The notes beneath the pieces are model-generated. The model was not told the DNA's origin. It worked only from the letters and a program-made list of their open reading frames with translations, and did not search any database. Below, one piece after another: positions 1 through 5,054 of a stretch of DNA of 5,054 bases; position 1 is the stretch's first letter, and each line of letters starts with the position of its first letter. The position numbers and the translations under genes are program-made. Origin of the DNA: Candidatus Omnitrophota bacterium (GTDB lineage: Bacteria > Omnitrophota > Gorgyraeia > DTHP01); NCBI GenBank assembly GCA_023818555.1, contig JAMWCG010000082.1, forward strand, positions 1-5,054. The letters run 5' to 3'.

Positions 1-591
1 CATATTGAGCGTTTTAATCCTGCCATCCAGACTATACTGAAACTCCCCGGGGAACCGCGTTTTATTGAATGCCATCGTTTGGGTAATTTTAGTCCCCGGG
101 TAAAAGATGTGGGAGTGGTTTTGGATTTAATGATTCATGACTTAGATATTGTCCTTACTTTGGTTAAAGCAAAGGTGGAAAGTATAGATGCTCTGGGAGT
201 GAATGTCCTCACTACCTATGAGGATATTGCCAATGCAAGAATAAAATTTGAAGATGGAACAATCTGTAATCTCACCGCCAGCCGTGTCTCCGATGAGAGA
301 ATGCGGAAAATCCGCATCTTTAAAGAGAATTCTTATATATCTTTAGATTATTTCAAACAGGAGGTATTGATTTATTACAAAAGAAAAAACAGGGTCATCC
401 ATCGTTTTCTTCCTGTAAAGAAAGAGGAACCCCTTAAAGAAGAATTGAAATCTTTCATAAATTGTATTTATAAAAAGGGGAACCCCTTGGTTTCCGGAGA
501 GGAAGCTTATAATGCTTTAAAACTTGCCTTCAGAATCCTTAAAAAGATTAAAGAGAATGAAAGAAAAAACTATCTTTATCGTTGCGGGTGA
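1..591 (+). CDS. Gfo/Idh/MocA-family oxidoreductase, C-terminal part (5' end outside window)
   Basis: The frame is open from base 1 to a TGA at 589-591, giving 196 visible residues of a protein whose family is usually about 310-350 residues. The N-terminal Rossmann fold with its NAD(P)-binding glycine motif and the EKP motif lies upstream of the window. What is visible is the C-terminal substrate-binding domain. It starts HIERFNPAI, runs through an EPRFIECHRLG stretch, and then has the family signature DVGVVLDLMIHDLDIV at about residues 36-51, whose His-Asp pair belongs to the catalytic site in this family. The TTG at 79 is internal, because homology-like sequence continues upstream of it. 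The gene overlaps lpxB by 35 bp and is probably co-transcribed and translationally coupled with it. Family members act on many sugars. Next to lpxB, a role on UDP-GlcNAc (GnnA-like 3-dehydrogenase) is an attractive inference, but the visible part cannot prove the substrate. Confidence 0.88.
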   Translation, partial: HIERFNPAIQTILKLPGEPRFIECHRLGNFSPRVKDVGVVLDLMIHDLDIVLTLVKAKVESIDALGVNVLTTYEDIANARIKFEDGTICNLTASRVSDERMRKIRIFKENSYISLDYFKQEVLIYYKRKNRVIHRFLPVKKEEPLKEELKSFINCIYKKGNPLVSGEEAYNALKLAFRILKKIKENERKNYLYRCG

Positions 592-1690
592 ATCTTCGGG
601 AGACCTCCATGGATCAAGATTAGCCAAAGCCATAAAAAAATTAGACCCAGAAATAAAAATCTGTGGCACAGGTGGCTCACTCATGCAAACTTCAGGAGTA
701 GAAATTTATTATAATTTCTTAGAATTGGCAGTAGTGGGATTCTGGGAGGTCCTTAAAAATTTAGGAAAATTTAGAAGCATCTTTAAACTTCTGGTAAAAA
801 AACTTGAAGAAGTGAAACCTGACTTGGTAGTCCTCATTGATTATCCGGGATTTAATCTGCGTTTTGCAAAAGAAGTGAAAAGAAGAAATATCAAATTGGT
901 TTATTATATCTCACCACAGGTCTGGGCGTGGGGGAGAAAGAGAATAAGATTGATAAAAAGATTGGTAGATAAAATGATTGTGATTTTTAAATTTGAAGAG
1001 GGACTCTATAAATCCTATGGAATAGATGCAGTATTTGTAGGCCATCCTTTATTGGATATGGTTAAGCCTTCCCAGACAAAAAATGCGCTATTGGAAAAAT
1101 ATAAAATTGACTATTCTAAAAAAATAATTTCTCTTCTTCCCGGTTCAAGAGAGATGGAGATAAGAAGGCACTTACCCATATTATTAGAAACTGCAAAGTT
1201 AATCTCTCAAAAAATTCCTGATGTAGAATTCACCATTTCCCGAGCCCCCCATCTACCCAATGGTCTCTTCTCTTCATTATTATCAAACTTCCCAATTTCT
1301 GTTTTAGTCCTTGAGAATAGCTACGATTGCATTGAATTAGCTGACTTTGTGCTCGTTTCTTCAGGAACCGCCACTTTAGAGACTGCAATCTTAGGAAAAC
1401 CGATGCTGATAATCTATAAGACCTCTTTTTTGACCTGGTTAATAATTAAACCTCAAATAAAAATCCCTTATGTTGGGATGGTAAATATTGTGGCAAAAGA
1501 GGAAGTGGTTCCCGAATTTGTCCAGTACAAAGCGAGACCAGAAAAAATTTCTCAAAAAGTTACAGAATTATTAAACAATCCCGAGGAACTAAAAAAGATG
1601 AAAGAAAAATTGGAAATGGTTAAAAATAGATTGGGAACTTTAGGAGCAGCAGAACGGGCAGCGAAAATAGTTTATGAGATGGTCTTATAA
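557..1690 (+). CDS. lpxB: Lipid-A-disaccharide synthase LpxB
   Basis: LpxB is a GT19 glycosyltransferase. It joins UDP-2,3-diacylglucosamine to lipid X (2,3-diacylglucosamine 1-phosphate), forming the beta-1,6 lipid A disaccharide and releasing UDP, at the inner face of the cytoplasmic membrane. The protein is 377 residues, close to the roughly 380 of E. coli LpxB. Visible motifs are AGESSGDLHG (10-19), LIDYPGFN (93-100), YYISPQVWAWGRKRI (116-130), VGHPLLD (161-167), LLPGSREMEI (193-202), SSGTATLE (268-275) and PYVGMVNIVA with the following EVVPEFVQ (304-323). I chose the ATG at 557 because it gives the standard LpxB start a few residues before IFIVAGESSGD. An in-frame TTG at 524 would add 11 residues with no family support. 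There is only a weak purine-rich Shine-Dalgarno just upstream, so coupling to the overlapping oxidoreductase gene is likely. The last 6 bp overlap the end of the phoU remnant on the opposite strand. Confidence 0.97.
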   Translation: MKEKTIFIVAGESSGDLHGSRLAKAIKKLDPEIKICGTGGSLMQTSGVEIYYNFLELAVVGFWEVLKNLGKFRSIFKLLVKKLEEVKPDLVVLIDYPGFNLRFAKEVKRRNIKLVYYISPQVWAWGRKRIRLIKRLVDKMIVIFKFEEGLYKSYGIDAVFVGHPLLDMVKPSQTKNALLEKYKIDYSKKIISLLPGSREMEIRRHLPILLETAKLISQKIPDVEFTISRAPHLPNGLFSSLLSNFPISVLVLENSYDCIELADFVLVSSGTATLETAILGKPMLIIYKTSFLTWLIIKPQIKIPYVGMVNIVAKEEVVPEFVQYKARPEKISQKVTELLNNPEELKKMKEKLEMVKNRLGTLGAAERAAKIVYEMVL

Positions 1691-1967
1691 TCTTTCGGGA
1701 TGATGTTTAACTACTTTGGCAGAAAATATATAAATCACATCTTCAGCAATGTTGGTGGCGTGGTCGCAGATACGCTCTAAGTGCCGGACAAGTAATAAAA
1801 GTGGGACTGCACGGGGTAGTATAAATCTTCTGCTAAATCTAAACCGGCAATTCTTTCTAACTCTGCCTTAATCTTAGGGATAACAGACTTAGATACTTAT
1901 TCTCTATCACTAATTCTAACTCGTCAATATGCTTATCATTCTCAACGATTAAAATTTCTTCTCTCAT
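1685..1967 (-). pseudogene. phoU: Decayed phoU (phosphate-signalling regulator) remnant
   Basis: Reading the minus strand, three pieces in three different frames resemble PhoU. Piece one starts at an ATG (1967-1965) and contains [17 protein letters not shown], like the acidic D..ID.LE helix of PhoU repeats; it stops at a TAG (1859-1857). Piece two (about 1878-1777) contains IKAELERIAGLDLAEDLYY and ends at a TAG. Piece three (about 1801-1685) contains VRHLERICDHATNIAEDVIY followed by KVVKHHPERL and a TAA. It matches the R.LERI.DHATNIAE signature that ends PhoU's second helical repeat. Intact PhoU is about 215-240 residues; here only 283 bp remain, so sequence has been lost as well as frame. 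PhoU normally restrains the PstSCAB transporter and PhoR kinase signalling. The remnant follows hisF directly, overlapping its end by 26 bp, and converges on lpxB with a 6-bp overlap. The C-terminal identity is firm. The assignment of pieces one and two is tentative. Confidence 0.78.
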
Positions 1968-2721
1968 TTCTCACCGGGATTCCTCTTCTTCTTAAATATG
2001 CTTTTGCCTGGGAGATAAAATATTCTCCATAATGAAAGATAGAAGCGGCAAGTACCGCATCTACTTTGGCAATCTTAAATGCCTCATATAGATGTCTTAA
2101 GTTCCCTGCTCCTCCGGAAGCAATTACCGGAATTTTAACTGCCTTTACAATGCGCTTAGTTAGTTCCAAATCGTATCCCAATTTTGTCCCGTCCCTATCC
2201 ATACTGGTCAAAAGAATTTCTCCTGCTCCTAAAGCAAAAACTTTTTTTGCCCATGCTATGGCATCCAAACCTGTGGGAGTCCGCCCTCCATTAATATAAA
2301 CTTCCCAGCCCAATTTCGAATTTCTTTTTGCATCAATGGCTACCACAATGCATTGACTACCAAATTCTTTTGCTGCTAATTTTATTAAGCGTGGATTTTT
2401 TACCGCGGAAGTATTTATGGAAACCTTGTCAGCTCCGGAGCTTAAGAGGAGACGAATGTCTTCTAAATTCCTAATCCCTCCACCTACCGTCAAAGGAATA
2501 AAAACCTGCTCTGCGGTATGCTTGATAACTTCTATGAGGGGAGAGCGTTTCTCAAAACTGGCGGTGATATCCAAAAATACCAGTTCATCTGCTCCCTCTC
2601 GATTATAAATCTTTGCCTGCTCAACCGGGTCTCCCGCATCGCGCAGATTTATAAAATTAATACCTTTTACCACCCGTCCATCTTTAACATCCAGACAGGG
2701 TATAATTCTTTTCGCCAACAT
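1942..2721 (-). CDS. hisF: Imidazole glycerol phosphate synthase, cyclase subunit HisF
   Basis: HisF is the cyclase half of the HisHF complex of histidine synthesis. It takes ammonia from HisH and converts PRFAR into imidazole glycerol phosphate plus AICAR, which returns to purine synthesis. The 259-residue protein is a full-length (beta-alpha)8 barrel. It starts [20 protein letters not shown], with the catalytic Asp11 and the conserved Lys19. The second catalytic aspartate is Asp130 in VVAIDAKR. Phosphate-binding loops are seen in TVGGGIRN (78-85) and ASGGAGN (201-207), with LTSMDRDGT at 171-179 and GGRTPTG at 145-151. The start is fixed by the family N-terminus; there is no strong Shine-Dalgarno. 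The first 38 bp overlap the end of hisH, which suggests coupled translation. The family usually ends near GIPVR; here NERRNFNR follows, encoded by DNA that overlaps the phoU remnant. Confidence 0.97.
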   Translation of the reverse strand: MLAKRIIPCLDVKDGRVVKGINFINLRDAGDPVEQAKIYNREGADELVFLDITASFEKRSPLIEVIKHTAEQVFIPLTVGGGIRNLEDIRLLLSSGADKVSINTSAVKNPRLIKLAAKEFGSQCIVVAIDAKRNSKLGWEVYINGGRTPTGLDAIAWAKKVFALGAGEILLTSMDRDGTKLGYDLELTKRIVKAVKIPVIASGGAGNLRHLYEAFKIAKVDAVLAASIFHYGEYFISQAKAYLRRRGIPVRNERRNFNR

Positions 2722-3349
2722 AATTATACTTGCTACTTAATACTAAAAAATTTTTCAAAATCTTTAAACCCAACTCCTGACTCTTTTCCGGATGAAACTG
2801 TACCCCAAAAATGTTATCTTTCTGTATCAGCGAAGCGAATTTAACTCCATAATCTGTAGTTGCCAAAATAATACGCTTATCCTCAGGGACTACATAATAG
2901 GAGTGGAGAAAATAAAAATAAGAATTATCAGGAATCCCCGCAAAAATCAAATTTCTAATTTTGAATTTTGAATTTTGAATTTTTACTTGATTCCATCCCA
3001 TATGAGGAACTTTCAATCTTTTAGGAAAGCTTTTTACTTTCCCGGCAATTATATTCAATCCTCTATGTATTCCGTGTTCTTCACTATAAGTAAATAACAA
3101 CTGCAACCCTAAACAGATCCCCAAAAAAGGCTTTCCTTTATTTATCTCCTCTTTTAAGACAGGGATAATCCCCAATTCTCTTAAATGCTTCATCCCCTGG
3201 CCAAAAGCGCCCACTCCAGGTAAAACAATTGCCCTGGCCTGCCTTAAATCTCTTATTTTGTCAGAAACCAAAACCTCTGCTCCCATCACCTCAAAAGCCT
3301 TGGCTACACTGCGTAAATTTCCCATTCTATAGTTAACAATGACTATCAT
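2684..3349 (-). CDS. hisH: Imidazole glycerol phosphate synthase, glutamine amidotransferase subunit HisH
   Basis: HisH is the class I (triad) glutaminase that hydrolyses glutamine and channels ammonia to HisF. The 221-residue protein shows the nucleophile Cys79 in [12 protein letters not shown] and the His186/Glu188 pair in [11 protein letters not shown]. Other family features are [12 protein letters not shown] at the start (4-15), [11 protein letters not shown] (43-53), VPHMGWNQV (114-122) and the FLHSYYV strand (148-154). It starts at the ATG at 3349, which gives the usual N-terminus. Two oddities are visible. The stretch QNSKFKIRN (125-133) is encoded by a heptanucleotide repeat. The C-terminus also runs about 17 residues past the normal end (near KNFLVL), because the frame continues into the first 38 bp of hisF. 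The catalytic parts are intact, so the enzyme is probably functional. It is most likely transcribed together with hisF. Confidence 0.96.
   Translation of the reverse strand: MIVIVNYRMGNLRSVAKAFEVMGAEVLVSDKIRDLRQARAIVLPGVGAFGQGMKHLRELGIIPVLKEEINKGKPFLGICLGLQLLFTYSEEHGIHRGLNIIAGKVKSFPKRLKVPHMGWNQVKIQNSKFKIRNLIFAGIPDNSYFYFLHSYYVVPEDKRIILATTDYGVKFASLIQKDNIFGVQFHPEKSQELGLKILKNFLVLSSKYNYVGEKNYTLSGC
2957..2983. repeat. Heptanucleotide microsatellite (AATTTTG)n inside hisH
   Basis: Three perfect tandem copies of AATTTTG (2957-2963, 2964-2970, 2971-2977) are followed by a partial fourth (AATTTT). On the coding strand of hisH it reads as CAAAATT units and encodes the QNSKFKI part of the protein. Three 7-bp units make 21 bp, so gain or loss of three units keeps the frame, while a change of one or two units would shift it. 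The stretch lies between the conserved VPHMGWNQV and [12 protein letters not shown] segments, probably in a surface loop. Confidence 0.9.
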
Positions 3350-3386
3350 TTTAAAACAATATTAGCAGATTGAAACTCTTTCCGCA

Positions 3387-3392
3387 AGTATA
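3387..3392 (-). promoter_or_regulatory. Possible -10 element for hisH-hisF
   Basis: On the minus strand this reads TATACT, five of six matches to the sigma-70 -10 consensus, about 38 bp upstream of the hisH ATG. No good -35 hexamer is found at 16-18 bp spacing, and the region is AT-rich, so a chance match is possible. No leader-peptide attenuator or T-box-like structure for histidine is visible in the 96-bp gap. Confidence 0.3.
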
Positions 3393-3398
3393 TTTATC

Positions 3399-3427
3399 TT
3401 GACAAAAAGGAAAATAAACATTAAACT
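3399..3427 (+). promoter_or_regulatory. Putative sigma-70 type promoter for the 155-aa membrane protein gene
   Basis: A perfect TTGACA -35 hexamer at 3399-3404 is followed, after a 17-bp spacer, by TAAACT at 3422-3427, four of six matches to the -10 consensus. Transcription would begin near 3434, which would leave a very short leader that starts at or just before the Shine-Dalgarno. That closeness argues for caution about the exact -10. Confidence 0.45.
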
Positions 3428-3434
3428 GAATAAA

Positions 3435-3442
3435 AAGGAGGT
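3435..3442 (+). promoter_or_regulatory. Strong Shine-Dalgarno for the 155-aa membrane protein gene
   Basis: AAGGAGGT is a full anti-16S complement ending 3 nt before the ATG at 3446. It fixes the start of the downstream gene. It is the only strong ribosome binding site in the window; lpxB, hisF and hisH have weak ones or none. Confidence 0.85.
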
Positions 3443-3445
3443 AAG

Positions 3446-3913
3446 ATGAGGAAATTAAATTTTCTACTTATCATCATTCTTATCCTTATCATTATCTTTT
3501 TATTGCGGTTACCCAGAAAAGAAAAAAAATACCTTGCTTTGCAAAGGGAAGTTCCCCCGCCACAGAAAATTCAGGAAGAGAGCCCTTCTGTCCCGGTAAT
3601 TCCTGAAGAAACCCCAAAACCTAAGGAGAAGGCAGAGATGAAGGTAAATTTTTATGCTATCGACCGGGAAAAAGCGGAGAAAGGTGAATTTTTAGGAACT
3701 GCCGAATTAAGAGAAGGAAAGCTAATCATTAATGTAACTGACCAAAAATTAAAAGAAATTCTTGAGCAACCCTATTCTACGATGGCAGGGGAAGTCAAGG
3801 AAGGAACTGCAGTGGATTGGTTAGTCACCTACCAGCCTGGGACTATTGAACACTTAAGGGCGATTGCTGTGGAATGCTGGCAGTTCGGCTACATTGGAGA
3901 AATTGTAGAATAG
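3446..3913 (+). CDS. Membrane-anchored protein of unknown function, 155 aa
   Basis: I do not recognise this family. The protein has three parts. Residues 4-20 form one very hydrophobic Ile/Leu-rich membrane segment, with Arg2/Lys3 before it and a basic cluster (Arg21, Arg24, Lys25, Lys27, Lys28) after it. Residues about 29-66 are a low-complexity linker rich in Pro, Glu and Lys (PPPQ, PEETPKPKEK). Residues about 67-155 look like a small folded domain. It starts with a strand VNFYAID, then has LGTAELREGKLIINV (83-97), a helix-like KLKEILEQPY (101-110), AVDWLVTYQPGTIEHLRAI (122-140), and ends CWQFGYIGEIVE. There is one cysteine (144) and no lipobox, so it is an uncleaved anchor rather than a lipoprotein. 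Basic residues on both sides leave the orientation unclear. The strong Shine-Dalgarno and a likely own promoter suggest an expressed single gene. It is divergent from hisH and converges on guaA with a 1-bp gap. Confidence 0.85.
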   Translation: MRKLNFLLIIILILIIIFLLRLPRKEKKYLALQREVPPPQKIQEESPSVPVIPEETPKPKEKAEMKVNFYAIDREKAEKGEFLGTAELREGKLIINVTDQKLKEILEQPYSTMAGEVKEGTAVDWLVTYQPGTIEHLRAIAVECWQFGYIGEIVE

Positions 3914-3914
3914 T

Positions 3915-5054
3915 TTATTCCCACTCAATGGTAGAGGGGGGTTTAGAACTTATATCATAGACTACGCGGTTTATTCCTTTTACTTCATTTACAATTCTAT
4001 TAGCAATCCTGTCCAAAACTTCGTGAGGGATTTTTGCCCAATCTGCAGTCATCCCATCAAGACTGGTTACTGCTCTTACGGCAATAACATTCTCATAAGT
4101 TCTTTTATCTCCCATTACTCCCACAGTTTTTACAGGCAAAAGAACACAGAAAGACTGCCACAAATTTTTATACAACCCTGCCTTTTTTATTTCCTCCAAT
4201 AAAATCCAATCTGCTTCTCTAAGCATCTTTAGTTTCTCCTTAGTTACCTCCCCAATTATTCTTACTGCCAGACCAGGACCGGGGAAAGGATGCCTGTACA
4301 ATATCTCCTCCGGAAGTCCTAATTCCTTACCCAAGAGCCTTACCTCATCTTTAAAGAGGAATCTGAGTGGTTCAATTAACTTGAATCCTAAGTGTGCGGG
4401 AAGTCCTCCCACATTGTGGTGGGTCTTAATGGTTGCGGAGGGGGAACCCCAGGGAGACCTACTTTCAATAACATCAGGGTAGAGTGTCCCCTGGGCGAGG
4501 AATTTAATCTTCCCCAACTTCTTCGCCTCTTTCTCAAAAACTCTGATGAAAGTTTTTCCAATAATCTTGCGTTTTTTTTCCGGATGGACTATCCCTTTTA
4601 GGGCTTGGAGAAAAAAATCCTCCGCCGAAACAGTAATTAAATTAATATGATACATATCCTTAAAACGTTCCTTTACCACTTTGACTTCATTCTTTCTCAA
4701 TAGTCCATTATCAATAAAAATTGCAAATAATCTTTTCCCGATGGCTTTATAGAGGAGCATTGTTAATACAGAGGAATCCACCCCGCCACTTAGAGCACAA
4801 ACTACTTTCTCTTCACCAATCTCCTGGCGAAGATTTCTAATCGTCTCTTTAACAAATGAGCGCATATTCCAGGAAGGTTTACATCCTGCTATTTCAAAAA
4901 GAAAATTATTGAAGATGGTTTTCCCACCCGGAGTATGCACTACCTCAGGATGAAATTGAACTCCGAACAATCTTTTCTCTCTATTCTCCATACCGGCAAT
5001 AGGAGAATTTTCTGTAGAAGCAATGATTTTGAACCCCGGGGGTGGTTTTGTAAT
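3915..5054 (-). CDS. guaA: GMP synthase (glutamine-hydrolysing) GuaA, N-terminus outside window
   Basis: GuaA converts XMP to GMP using ATP and glutamine, the last step of guanine nucleotide synthesis in the cytosol. The minus-strand frame is open from the window edge to a TAA at 3917-3915, so 379 residues are visible out of roughly 510-525. The missing part holds the start and the amidotransferase Cys nucleophile. Visible are the rest of the triad in [16 protein letters not shown] (His35 and Glu37 of the visible fragment), the ATP-pyrophosphatase P-loop [11 protein letters not shown] (about 86-96), [46 protein letters not shown], and the C-terminal dimerisation domain ending [14 protein letters not shown], the classic GuaA end. 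The ATG at 4991 is internal: the reading frame continues upstream with [18 protein letters not shown], which fits the amidotransferase domain. It converges on the 155-aa gene with a single base between the stops. Confidence 0.97.
   Translation of the reverse strand: MTKPPPGFKIIASTENSPIAGMENREKRLFGVQFHPEVVHTPGGKTIFNNFLFEIAGCKPSWNMRSFVKETIRNLRQEIGEEKVVCALSGGVDSSVLTMLLYKAIGKRLFAIFIDNGLLRKNEVKVVKERFKDMYHINLITVSAEDFFLQALKGIVHPEKKRKIIGKTFIRVFEKEAKKLGKIKFLAQGTLYPDVIESRSPWGSPSATIKTHHNVGGLPAHLGFKLIEPLRFLFKDEVRLLGKELGLPEEILYRHPFPGPGLAVRIIGEVTKEKLKMLREADWILLEEIKKAGLYKNLWQSFCVLLPVKTVGVMGDKRTYENVIAVRAVTSLDGMTADWAKIPHEVLDRIANRIVNEVKGINRVVYDISSKPPSTIEWE

Noticed and set aside
475..488. Palindrome AAGGGGAACCCCTT as a hairpin or operator.
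   Set aside because: The two arms are separated by only 2 nt, too tight for a stable RNA loop, and it lies within coding sequence with no T-run.
524..556. TTG at 524 as a longer start for lpxB.
   Set aside because: The extra 11 residues have no match to LpxB N-termini, while the ATG at 557 gives the usual start.
2066..2844. Plus-strand open frames of 63-108 codons over hisF and the end of hisH.
   Set aside because: They lie opposite well-conserved coding sequence, have no ribosome binding sites and show no recognisable protein motifs.
1942..3349. HisH/HisF as the amidotransferase pair used in surface-polysaccharide sugar synthesis (HisH2/HisF2 type).
   Set aside because: HisF keeps the classic histidine-pathway start with Asp11 and Lys19 plus Asp130, and there is no sugar amidotransferase (PseA/WbpG type) gene nearby.
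4392..4601. A 69-codon plus-strand open frame inside guaA.
   Set aside because: It is antisense to the conserved ATP-pyrophosphatase domain of GuaA and resembles nothing known.
4989..4991. ATG at 4991 as the true start of guaA (a stand-alone synthetase subunit).
   Set aside because: The frame stays open to the window edge with amidotransferase-like sequence, and HPE of the glutaminase triad follows the ATG, so the protein is the fused two-domain type.

Overview
This is an AT-rich stretch of bacterial chromosome, densely packed, with genes on both strands. The lipid A gene lpxB implies a Gram-negative (diderm) cell. The gene mix (a Gfo/Idh/MocA oxidoreductase beside lpxB, plain housekeeping genes, short overlaps and a small orphan membrane-anchored protein) would suit an uncultured lineage such as Omnitrophota or a deltaproteobacterial relative. 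That placement is only an impression; nothing here is diagnostic.

Layout. Positions 1-591 (+) hold the C-terminal part of a Gfo/Idh/MocA-family dehydrogenase, cut by the window edge. It overlaps lpxB (557-1690, +), lipid A disaccharide synthase. Positions 1685-1967 (-) look empty at first sight but hold a decayed phoU: the PhoU C-terminal signature is clear, yet the remnant is spread over three reading frames and far too short. Upstream of it on the same strand lies the overlapping pair hisH (2684-3349, -) and hisF (1942-2721, -), which together form imidazole glycerol phosphate synthase. A heptanucleotide microsatellite sits in frame inside hisH.

A 96-bp divergent intergenic region (3350-3445) carries a plausible promoter and a near-perfect Shine-Dalgarno for a 155-aa single-pass membrane protein of unknown function (3446-3913, +). 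A plausible -10 element for hisHF lies on the other strand. The unknown gene ends one base from the convergent end of guaA (3915 to the window edge, -). guaA is GMP synthase, missing its first roughly 140 residues because of the window edge.

How the genes fit together. The first two genes belong to outer-membrane lipid A synthesis, and the oxidoreductase may be a GnnA-type UDP-GlcNAc 3-dehydrogenase. HisHF makes the histidine precursor IGP and releases AICAR, a purine intermediate, while GuaA makes GMP. The phoU remnant suggests loss of a phosphate-signalling gene at this locus. No mobile element, CRISPR array, RNA gene or convincing intrinsic terminator was seen. I found no clear new multi-gene system. 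The points most worth a second look are the phoU relic, the possible GnnA-LpxB link, the unknown 155-aa protein and the microsatellite in hisH.
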